Positions 1-5,725 of a DNA stretch of 8,054 nucleotides are shown here, piece after piece. Below the pieces are notes generated by a model that did no database searches, had not been told where the DNA came from, and worked only from the letters and a program-made list of their open reading frames with translations. A program made the translations under genes and the position numbers. Positions within the stretch are counted from its first letter, which is position 1, and each line of letters opens with the position of its first letter. The stretch is from Cryomorphaceae bacterium (GTDB taxonomy: Bacteria > Bacteroidota > Bacteroidia > Flavobacteriales_D > Crocinitomicaceae): positions 1 to 8,054 of the forward strand of contig JAIXRD010000176.1 in NCBI GenBank assembly GCA_027485365.1, read 5' to 3'.

Positions 1-81
1 CCTCTAGTAAGAGGGGTGCCGAACCGTAGGTGAGGCGGGGTGTGTCGTCGAAAACTGAGTAGTTCTCTAACAAGCCCAACC

Positions 82-306
82 TTAATTCAACGACAACTCA
101 GGCAGCATGCGCACGGGCGACTCGCTAAAAGCGAGCGGGTTGATTTCGAATTGGAAGTAACCGAAGAGGGGCATTTTGCGCAGCAGACGTTCTACATCGG
201 CCTCGCTACGGCCTTCGGCGATAATCCACAGGCGCGACCTGTCCATCGAGAGGGAGTAGCTTAAGAGCTTGCGTTCGCGCAGCATCTGCATCGAGAGGGC
301 ACGCTG
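82..306 (-). CDS. muconolactone isomerase-like protein, C-terminal part only
   Basis: This is the 3' part of a reverse-strand gene ending in a TAA at 82-84. The last 74 residues are present. They read as a small ferredoxin-like-fold protein of the muconolactone delta-isomerase/YciI-like type: a QRAL segment, then SYSLSMDRSRLW, a helix beginning RSEADVERLL, and a final MPLFGYFQFEINPLAF strand region. Family members are usually around 90-100 residues, so roughly the first 20 are missing. An internal ATG at 289-291 would give only 69 residues and would start inside the conserved helix, so I do not take it as the true start. The reading frame continues past 306 into the neighbouring ompA gene, but the residues there no longer look like this family. 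True function in Bacteroidota members is mostly unknown. The GC-rich composition differs strongly from the rest of the window. Family assignment is by motif recognition only. Confidence 0.55.
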   Translation of the reverse strand, partial: QRALSMQMLRERKLLSYSLSMDRSRLWIIAEGRSEADVERLLRKMPLFGYFQFEINPLAFSESPVRMLPELSLN

Positions 307-309
307 GAA
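297..309. other. probable chimeric junction between two unrelated genes
   Basis: The recognisable part of the minus-strand isomerase-like gene stops near 306. The recognisable part of the plus-strand PD40/OmpA gene begins near 297-300, where the codons read G-H-A-G-M-G-G-S-D, the usual PD40 repeat signature. Both genes therefore lose their N-terminal coding part at the same place, and base composition changes abruptly here. The shared stretch is only about ten bases. This fits an assembly or library chimera, or a non-homologous rearrangement. The sequence alone cannot separate these. Confidence 0.6.
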
Positions 310-1181
310 TGGGCGGCTCGGATATTTTCGTAAGCCAAATGGATAACCAAGGAAACTGGTCTAAACCAAAAAATTTAGGCTATCCTATAAACACTAAATT
401 CGATGAGAACTCACTCATAGTTTCTGCAGAAGGAGATGTTGCCTTTTTTGCATCTGATCGCGAAGGGGGGTATGGTGATTTGGATATTTATTACTTTAAG
501 CTCCCCCGTGAGTTCCAACCCACTACAACCTATTATTTTGACGGTAGAGTTTATGACAAGGTAACGAACAATCCTGTTGCTGGTCATTTCACTCTTAAAG
601 ACATTGCCTCTGGAGAAACCATTATCATAAGTGATGCCGATGCAGTTACAGGCACCTTCACTGTTCCATTGCCATCCAACCGCCAATACGTCATTGAAGT
701 TAAATATGAAGGATATGCGATGACTTCCTTGGGATTTGATTTAACATATAATGAAAATCAAACTACTTACCATTTGGACATCCCCATGAATCCTCTGAAC
801 AGCAATACCGAAAATGTATTACAGAATATATACTTTGACCTAAGCAGTTCAAATTTGCGCAAAGAATCGAATGTTGAATTAAATAATTTAGCCAATTTCC
901 TTCGAAGCAAACCCTCCATCAAAATAGAACTGGGTGGACATACGGATACCAGAGGCAAAGCGGAGGACAACCTAAAACTCTCTTCAGAACGAGCAAAAGC
1001 AGTGTACAATTACTTAATTCAAGTAGAACATATCGATGTAAGCCGATTAACCTTCATCGGATACGGGGAAACAAATCCAATCATAAGCGATCAAGAAATC
1101 GCTAAATTAGCAACGGAAGCTGAACGTGAAAAGGCCCATCAAACCAACCGAAGAACCGTATATAAAATAATAGCGCAATGA
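309..1181 (+). CDS. PD40/OmpA-family outer membrane protein, 5'-truncated
   Basis: This is the C-terminal part of a secreted or outer-membrane protein expected to anchor to peptidoglycan. Counting from the first in-window ATG, residues 1-65 hold the end of a WD40-like PD40 beta-propeller: MGGSDIF, then a second blade with FFASDREGGYGDLDIYYF. Residues about 75-160 look like a carboxypeptidase-regulatory/transthyretin-like beta domain (FDGRVYDKVTNNPVAG). Residues about 170-290 are a canonical OmpA C-terminal domain with GGHTDTRG (D213), LSSERA (R228), GYGETNP and NRR (280-282). D213 and R228 match the two residues known to hold meso-diaminopimelate in this family. There is no signal peptide, and PD40/OmpA proteins of this group are usually much longer, so the ATG at 309 is internal and the real start lies beyond the junction. 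Codons back to about 297 still fit the PD40 motif. The stop overlaps the next gene by ATGA. Its substrate or partner is unknown. Confidence 0.85.
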   Translation: MGGSDIFVSQMDNQGNWSKPKNLGYPINTKFDENSLIVSAEGDVAFFASDREGGYGDLDIYYFKLPREFQPTTTYYFDGRVYDKVTNNPVAGHFTLKDIASGETIIISDADAVTGTFTVPLPSNRQYVIEVKYEGYAMTSLGFDLTYNENQTTYHLDIPMNPLNSNTENVLQNIYFDLSSSNLRKESNVELNNLANFLRSKPSIKIELGGHTDTRGKAEDNLKLSSERAKAVYNYLIQVEHIDVSRLTFIGYGETNPIISDQEIAKLATEAEREKAHQTNRRTVYKIIAQ

Positions 1182-2029
1182 GTTTCCTCAGGCTAATCCG
1201 TATATCAAACTTATTAATTATCGCCTTCACGATGTATGGAGTTTGGTATTCTCAAACGCATGATAACGTACCTCCAATCGAATTCATCCTCTTTATCCTT
1301 TTCACGGTAATTGTTGCTGGGGCAGGAAATGCAATTAACGATTATTTCGACGTGAAGTCCGACCGAATTAACAAACCCGAAAAAATCGTTATCGAAAAAA
1401 GCATAAAACGTCGATGGGCAATTATTATTCATTGGGGATTTAATGCGCTTGCCTTGTGCATTTCAATCTATTTAAGCTGGCGATTTTCGAGCTGGTTTTA
1501 TGTGTTTATTCACTTTTTTTCTACCTCACTTTTGTGGGCGTATTCGGTTTACTTAAAGCAGCGATTATTTTGGTCGAATGCAAGCATCTCTTTGTTGGTG
1601 GCTATAATTCCAATAATTTCACTGAAGGGTACACATGATTTAGGGGTGGAATCACATCATCTTATCTCGCTCATATTCATCGCTTGTTTTGCGTTGGTAA
1701 TCAATTTTTCAAGGGAAGTCATCAAGGACATTCAAGATATGGAGGGGGACAAATTACGCAATGTTCGCTCAATCCCTCTTGTGTTTGGAATCGAGAAAGC
1801 TCGATGGATTGCTACAGGCGTAACCTTGTTATTAATTCCGATATATCTGATCGGAATATTCTTTGGTGCCTTTCCAAGTGGCTTGGAATTCAATATACTT
1901 TTTACGAGTGCGCTACTACTCAGCTTGTCGATCTTGATTTTGCAACTCATCAAAGCTCAGGAAAAATCTATGAATTTACTACTCAAATTGAGTTTGCTTT
2001 TGGGATCTACTTCAATTTATTTCTTGTGA
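1178..2029 (+). CDS. UbiA-family prenyltransferase, possibly geranylgeranylglycerol-phosphate geranylgeranyltransferase-like
   Basis: This is a 283-residue polytopic inner-membrane protein that would transfer a prenyl group from a prenyl diphosphate to an acceptor. Both aspartate-rich Mg-diphosphate motifs are present: NDYFDVKSD at residues 54-62, and a D-x2-D-x3-D motif (D184, D187, D191) in REVIKDIQDMEGD. Hydrophobic segments fill most of the remainder, consistent with the family's eight or nine helices. Length is normal. The start is the ATG overlapping the upstream ompA stop by four bases. Its own stop overlaps the GTG of maf by four bases, so the three are probably co-translated. Flavobacterial members of this group are commonly annotated as geranylgeranylglycerol-phosphate geranylgeranyltransferase, which adds the second isoprenoid chain in archaeal-type ether lipids. 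The acceptor cannot be read from sequence, and a quinone or other UbiA role (MenA, UbiA, heme O synthase) remains possible, though the motifs and the maf linkage favour the first group. Confidence 0.85.
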   Translation: MSFLRLIRISNLLIIAFTMYGVWYSQTHDNVPPIEFILFILFTVIVAGAGNAINDYFDVKSDRINKPEKIVIEKSIKRRWAIIIHWGFNALALCISIYLSWRFSSWFYVFIHFFSTSLLWAYSVYLKQRLFWSNASISLLVAIIPIISLKGTHDLGVESHHLISLIFIACFALVINFSREVIKDIQDMEGDKLRNVRSIPLVFGIEKARWIATGVTLLLIPIYLIGIFFGAFPSGLEFNILFTSALLLSLSILILQLIKAQEKSMNLLLKLSLLLGSTSIYFL

Positions 2030-2589
2030 GAATTATTTTAGGATCAAATTCACCTCGAAGAAAAGAGTTACTTGAGCACTTGGGTATCCAATTTGAGGTT
2101 CGAAGTGTTGCATTTGAAGAGCTAATTAACGACCTATTGGCGCACGATGAAATCCCATGCGACATTGTAAGACAGAAACTGGATAAAATGGCTGATACGC
2201 AAGCAGCTGATGAATTGCTGATTTGTGCTGACACCTTGGTTTTTCATGAGGGCAAACCGCTTGGAAAGCCTACATCAACTATTGAAGCCGTAGAAATGCT
2301 GCAGCGTTTATCCGGAAAAAAACATGAAGTCATTACCGCTGTTGGCATAGCACATAAGGAGCAGTGCATAATCTTCAAAGAACATACCGATGTATATTTT
2401 GAAGTTCTTTCCATGGATGACATTAATACGTATGTGAACAATTTCAAACCGCTTGACAAAGCTGGCTCGTATGGCATTCAAGAATGGATTGGGCTGATAG
2501 GTGTTTCGCGCATTGAAGGCTCTTACACGAATGTAATGGGACTACCCACACACCGCCTTTACCAAGAACTCAAAAAGTTTAACGTATAA
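2026..2589 (+). CDS. maf: Maf family nucleotide pyrophosphatase (dTTP/UTP type)
   Basis: This is a cytoplasmic nucleoside-triphosphate pyrophosphatase of 187 residues, normal for the family. It would remove non-canonical or excess pyrimidine nucleotides, and Maf is also linked to septum inhibition. Visible motifs in order are GSNSPRRKELL (residues 6-16, substrate/phosphate loop), ICADT with the probable catalytic Asp69, LGKPTSTIEAVEML (79-92), LSGKKHEVITAVG, DKAGSYGIQE (144-153) and GSYTNVMGLP (165-174). The DKAGSYGIQ segment matches the YhdE-like dTTP/UTP-hydrolysing branch rather than the YceF-like m7GTP branch. The start must be the GTG at 2026: the next in-frame ATG falls after the essential SPRR loop, and upstream codons lie inside the prenyltransferase gene without family resemblance. 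GTG overlaps the upstream stop as GTGA, indicating translational coupling. The gene is followed immediately by a strong terminator. Confidence 0.93.
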   Translation: MRIILGSNSPRRKELLEHLGIQFEVRSVAFEELINDLLAHDEIPCDIVRQKLDKMADTQAADELLICADTLVFHEGKPLGKPTSTIEAVEMLQRLSGKKHEVITAVGIAHKEQCIIFKEHTDVYFEVLSMDDINTYVNNFKPLDKAGSYGIQEWIGLIGVSRIEGSYTNVMGLPTHRLYQELKKFNV

Positions 2590-2613
2590 AAAAAGGGGCG
2601 TTGGCCCCTTTTT
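2590..2613. terminator. bidirectional rho-independent terminator
   Basis: This is a perfect inverted repeat: five A, GGGGC, the loop GTTG, then GCCCC and five T. It forms a 10-bp stem whose GC core is flanked by A and T tracts. On the plus strand the T run follows the stem right after the maf stop. On the minus strand the opposite T run follows it, 21 bases past the stop of the OmpA-family gene. It therefore serves both convergent transcription units. Confidence 0.9.
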
Positions 2614-2634
2614 ATGATATAATTTTTTTCCTTG

Positions 2635-4011
2635 TTATTTCACTTGGAATTCCACGCGACGATTGTACGCTAATTTTAATTCACGATCATTTGGATCATC
2701 GTCTTCTGTCATTTCTGCCTCGTTTGGTTTCATGGCATTTTCCGCGATAATAATAATTCGATCTTCAGAAATACCATATACTTCCATTAAGCGCGTTTTG
2801 ATGTAGTCGCCACGCTGCTCATCCAAATTCTCCAACTCCTCACGCAAATCTTCATACGCCGTTGCCAAGCTATCTTCTAATTCATCGTTGTGCGCATAGA
2901 TTGTTATTTTCTTTGAGGCATTAGCTTTCAAATAATCTCCCACAAACTGAATACAGCTCTTCCCTACTTCACTCGGCTTAGCTTTTCCGAATGGGTAATA
3001 AATCACTTGAGCAGCAACTTTCTCTTCCTCTGTCATTTTATCAGAAACTACAGGTTCTTTAGTAATAACCACCTTTGAATATTCAACAGCAGATGCTGCA
3101 GTGTCCGCTTTTACACAATTACATGGTTCTTTGTCACCGACCTCTTTAATTCGGATGTTGTCGATAAAGTAATACGCCATCGGTAAAACTGCAGGGATTT
3201 CACTTAACTCACCTGTTGAAGCATCTCTTTCTTGTTTTCCTACGGCTATTTTCTTTTGCGCAACGGCTAAGGTCTTATCATTGATTAGGAAGTTCCCGAT
3301 TACCAACCCTTTTTCATCTCCTTTTGCCACATAGACGCCACATACCTTATCCCACCCGGAATATGAATCGTACACTTTGTTTTTATAATTGTACATGATG
3401 CGATCAGCTTCGACATTGATTGGGCCAGACTCTTCACCTTCTGCTAATTCCACTTGATATTGTGACGGTTCTTTTACGAACATAATCCCAATATTATTGG
3501 TTGCATACTTAGATGCCTCTGCAAGGGAAATCGACATTTCAACGCAATATTTCTTCCCTTTAATCATGGTTTTTGGTGACTTCCCATCAGTAAACGGAAT
3601 CGTAACAAAACTCTTCTCTTTTTGCAATTTACCTGGTTTGTAGGTAACGATACCCGCATACCCCACATTTCCATCTTTTAAATCATCTGTAGAAACAAAG
3701 GTATTCTTGTCGTTCCCATCAAAACGTTCATTTTTCGGATCAATTGGCAAGGCATACCCATAGATGTTTGCACCAGCGCCATAATCACCCGAACCGTAGA
3801 AAACATCAGCAGGAAAGGAAGTAGATGGTTTTAAACCAAATAACATGTCAATCTTTCCTGGTTCTGAAATTTCTACTTCATCGGTTGAAAATTTATCAAA
3901 GGTGTACTTGTAAAATAACACAGTTTTTTCGCCTTTCTTTTGTGCCATCAGGGGTTGAAAACATACAAACCCTATCGTGAGCAGTAAGATATTTTTAAAA
4001 TTTCGTTTCAT
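2635..4011 (-). CDS. secreted OmpA-family protein with divergent peptidoglycan-binding domain
   Basis: This is a 458-residue exported protein. Residues 1-23 are a signal peptide (MKRN, hydrophobic core ILLLTIGFVCF, cleavage likely after LMA before Q24). Residues about 30-290 form a beta-rich region ending in YYFIDNIRIKEV, a signature I associate with jelly-roll, carbohydrate-binding-like modules in Bacteroidota OmpA proteins. A CNC at 297-299 and a linker follow. Residues about 335-458 resemble an OmpA C-terminal domain but are divergent. The usual GHTD is AHND (373-376). The D-to-R spacing is 24 residues rather than about 15 (D376 to R400), with an acidic Glu/Asp-rich insertion. An acidic loop (EDDDPND) precedes the conserved NRRVEF (450-455). 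D376 and R400 are in the positions expected for diaminopimelate binding, so function may be retained. The start overlaps the hemE stop by 17 bases, and the signal peptide supports this ATG. It is the last gene of the minus-strand cluster. Role beyond envelope anchoring is unknown. Confidence 0.85.
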   Translation of the reverse strand: MKRNFKNILLLTIGFVCFQPLMAQKKGEKTVLFYKYTFDKFSTDEVEISEPGKIDMLFGLKPSTSFPADVFYGSGDYGAGANIYGYALPIDPKNERFDGNDKNTFVSTDDLKDGNVGYAGIVTYKPGKLQKEKSFVTIPFTDGKSPKTMIKGKKYCVEMSISLAEASKYATNNIGIMFVKEPSQYQVELAEGEESGPINVEADRIMYNYKNKVYDSYSGWDKVCGVYVAKGDEKGLVIGNFLINDKTLAVAQKKIAVGKQERDASTGELSEIPAVLPMAYYFIDNIRIKEVGDKEPCNCVKADTAASAVEYSKVVITKEPVVSDKMTEEEKVAAQVIYYPFGKAKPSEVGKSCIQFVGDYLKANASKKITIYAHNDELEDSLATAYEDLREELENLDEQRGDYIKTRLMEVYGISEDRIIIIAENAMKPNEAEMTEDDDPNDRELKLAYNRRVEFQVK

Positions 4012-5032
4012 AATCTTTTACGGTTTTAATTAGCACTTTTACTTTTTCCGGGTCAATGTCCGGATAAACGCCGTGACCCAAATTTACAATATGTCTTGGA
4101 CTTTCAAATGAATCTAACAATTTATTTACTTCAACTTGAATTGTTTTATCATCAGCATACAGCAAGCAAGGGTCTAAATTTCCTTGAAGTGTCTTGTTTT
4201 CACCTACTAAACGCCTTGTCTCTCGGATATCCATATTCCAATCTAAGCCAATGGTAGTGCAAGGAATCTCAGAGATGTCTGGCAATGAAGCAATTGCCCC
4301 TTTCGAAAACACAGTAAAAGGAAATCCTTCAAAAGCCTGCGCGATTTTACGAATGTAGCTTAATCCGAATGTTTCGTATTGTTCTCGGCCAAGAATCCCT
4401 GCCCAAGAGTCAAAAAGTTGCAATGCATCTACACCGGCACGTTGTTGTTCTTTCATGTACTCAATCGTAAAATCCGTGATTCGACTTAACAACTCATGTG
4501 CCAAAACCGGATCGGTATAAAGTAATTTACGAGATTCAGAAAATGTTTTTGATCCTTTCCCTTCAACCATGTAGCAGAATATAGTCCATGGAGCCCCGGC
4601 AAAGCCGATTAACGGAACCCGGTTTTGTAAGCCTTCTTTCGTAAGTCGAATGGCCTCAAACACATATGACAATCGATCAGCCAAATCGGGATTCGTATCT
4701 AACAACGAAAGTTCTGCTCGTGACCTTATCGTTTTAGGGAAGTACGGTCCTCGTTGCTCAATCATTTCGTAGGTTAAGCCCATAGCATCGGGAACCACTA
4801 AAATATCCGAAAATAAAATCGCTGCATCAACACCTAATAAATCAACCGGTTGAATGGTAACTTCCGCAGCAAGCGCTGGTGTTTCAACCAATTCTTTAAA
4901 ACCGCTCAATTTTGCTCGTACCGCGCGATATTCAGGTAAAATGCGTCCTGCCTGCCTCATTAGCCATACCGGATATCGAGGAATCTCCTCTCCACGGTGA
5001 GCTTTAAGGTACAAATCGTTCATCAATTTCAT
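3995..5032 (-). CDS. hemE: uroporphyrinogen decarboxylase
   Basis: This cytoplasmic enzyme removes four carboxyl groups from uroporphyrinogen III to give coproporphyrinogen III in heme synthesis. The 345 residues match the usual length and TIM-barrel family. Visible motifs are RQAGR (26-30, substrate carboxylate binding), FSDILVVPDAMG with the catalytic-type Asp76, FAGAPWT (144-150), Tyr154, FDSWAG with Ser209, GLDW (262-265), LQGNLDP (282-288) and NLGHG with His320. All expected active-site residues are present, so the gene looks intact. The start at the ATG ending at 5032 gives MKLMNDLYL; an ATG three codons later is possible but less typical for Bacteroidota. The gene lies 21 bases downstream of ung and overlaps the following OmpA-family gene. 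A candidate TAnnTTTG promoter box sits five bases before the ATG, so hemE may be transcribed independently as well as from the cluster promoter. Confidence 0.97.
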   Translation of the reverse strand: MKLMNDLYLKAHRGEEIPRYPVWLMRQAGRILPEYRAVRAKLSGFKELVETPALAAEVTIQPVDLLGVDAAILFSDILVVPDAMGLTYEMIEQRGPYFPKTIRSRAELSLLDTNPDLADRLSYVFEAIRLTKEGLQNRVPLIGFAGAPWTIFCYMVEGKGSKTFSESRKLLYTDPVLAHELLSRITDFTIEYMKEQQRAGVDALQLFDSWAGILGREQYETFGLSYIRKIAQAFEGFPFTVFSKGAIASLPDISEIPCTTIGLDWNMDIRETRRLVGENKTLQGNLDPCLLYADDKTIQVEVNKLLDSFESPRHIVNLGHGVYPDIDPEKVKVLIKTVKDYETKF

Positions 5033-5037
5033 AAGTT

Positions 5038-5064
5038 CAAAGATAGTTAAATGCTACCAATCAA
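5038..5064 (-). promoter_or_regulatory. candidate internal promoter for hemE (Bacteroidota type)
   Basis: Read on the minus strand, TATCTTTG (5045-5038) matches the Bacteroidota -7 consensus TAnnTTTG exactly. A TTG at 5064-5062 lies 16 bases upstream as a possible -33 element, slightly closer than the usual 17-23. The box ends five bases before the hemE ATG, so any transcript from it would have essentially no leader. It partly overlaps the end of ung. This is a sequence match only. Confidence 0.45.
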
Positions 5065-5725
5065 TCGGCTTGCATCCAACGGATTGCAAAAAGTCGTTCG
5101 TTTGACTAAAATGTTTACACCCATAAAAACCGCGATAAGCGGACAAGGGGGAAGGGTGCGGTGCTTTTAATACGAGGTGCTGTTCTCCAAGAATTAAGGA
5201 TTTTTTAGCGATCGCGTGTGCTCCCCAAAGCAAGAAAACCAACGGTTCCTTTCGAGCTCCAAGGCGTTGAATTACTGAATTCGTAAAGCGCTCCCACCCA
5301 AATCCTTGATGACTTCCTGGTTTACCTTCGTGCACCGTTAAAATGGAATTCATTAATAAAACCCCTTGTCTTGCCCAAGCTGTTAAATCCCCTTGCTCCT
5401 TTAACGCTACACCGACATCTGTACCCAGTTCTTTGGCGATGTTTTGCAAACTCTTTGGCAAGGGTAATACTCCCTGTTCTACGGAAAAACAATACCCATG
5501 GGCATGACCTTTCGTTGGATATGGGTCTTGACCTAAAATAACCACTTTGACGTTTGTAAAAGAACAGGAATTAAAGGCGGAGAATAGTTGATGTTTTGGT
5601 GGAAAAACTTGATTCGGAGAAATGTTATAAGCCAATGTAACCTTAGTTACAAGGTCAGTGAAGTATGGTTTTACTAGTTCCTCTGAGAGCTCAGTTTTCC
5701 AATCATCTGACAAGCTCGAGATCAT
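5054..5725 (-). CDS. ung: family 1 uracil-DNA glycosylase
   Basis: This enzyme excises uracil from DNA, starting base-excision repair. At 223 residues it is of normal bacterial size. Motifs in order are VVILGQDPYP (61-70) with the water-activating Asp67, HAHGYCFSV with the uracil-stacking Phe80, LLMNSILTVHEGKPGSH with Asn126 for uracil recognition, FLLWGAHA (164-171), and the DNA-intercalation loop HPSPLSAYRGF with His190. The GCKHFSQTNDFL segment near the C-terminus is also typical. One oddity is Pro70 where most family 1 enzymes have His (DPYH). The DPYPTxGHA form is, from memory, also seen in actinobacterial Ung, so activity is still likely. The start is the ATG overlapping the upstream acyltransferase stop by four bases (ATGA), giving a normal N-terminus. 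It is the second gene of the minus-strand cluster. Confidence 0.96.
   Translation of the reverse strand: MISSLSDDWKTELSEELVKPYFTDLVTKVTLAYNISPNQVFPPKHQLFSAFNSCSFTNVKVVILGQDPYPTKGHAHGYCFSVEQGVLPLPKSLQNIAKELGTDVGVALKEQGDLTAWARQGVLLMNSILTVHEGKPGSHQGFGWERFTNSVIQRLGARKEPLVFLLWGAHAIAKKSLILGEQHLVLKAPHPSPLSAYRGFYGCKHFSQTNDFLQSVGCKPIDW

Noticed and set aside
1..14. Small hairpin cctct-agta-agagg at the left edge
   Set aside because: Only five base pairs, with no T tract and at the cut end of a doubtful segment, so it is not supported as a terminator.
40..264. Plus-strand open frame of 74 codons
   Set aside because: It lies antisense to the isomerase-like gene, whose translation has clear family motifs. 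The plus-strand translation shows none.
244..299. 11-base direct repeat catcgagaggg (244-254 and 289-299) as an insertion or attachment site
   Set aside because: Both copies encode the Leu-Ser-Met triplet in the same gene frame and may simply reflect codon reuse. There is no element between them and no other copy was seen.
411..686. Minus-strand open frames inside the ompA, prenyltransferase, maf and ddl genes
   Set aside because: They have no recognisable domains and lie fully inside well-supported genes on the opposite strand. They are coding shadows.
1684..2025. Upstream extension of the maf frame to an ATG at 1684
   Set aside because: The extra 114 residues lie inside the prenyltransferase gene in another frame and resemble no domain. 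Maf proteins begin just before the SxSPRR loop.
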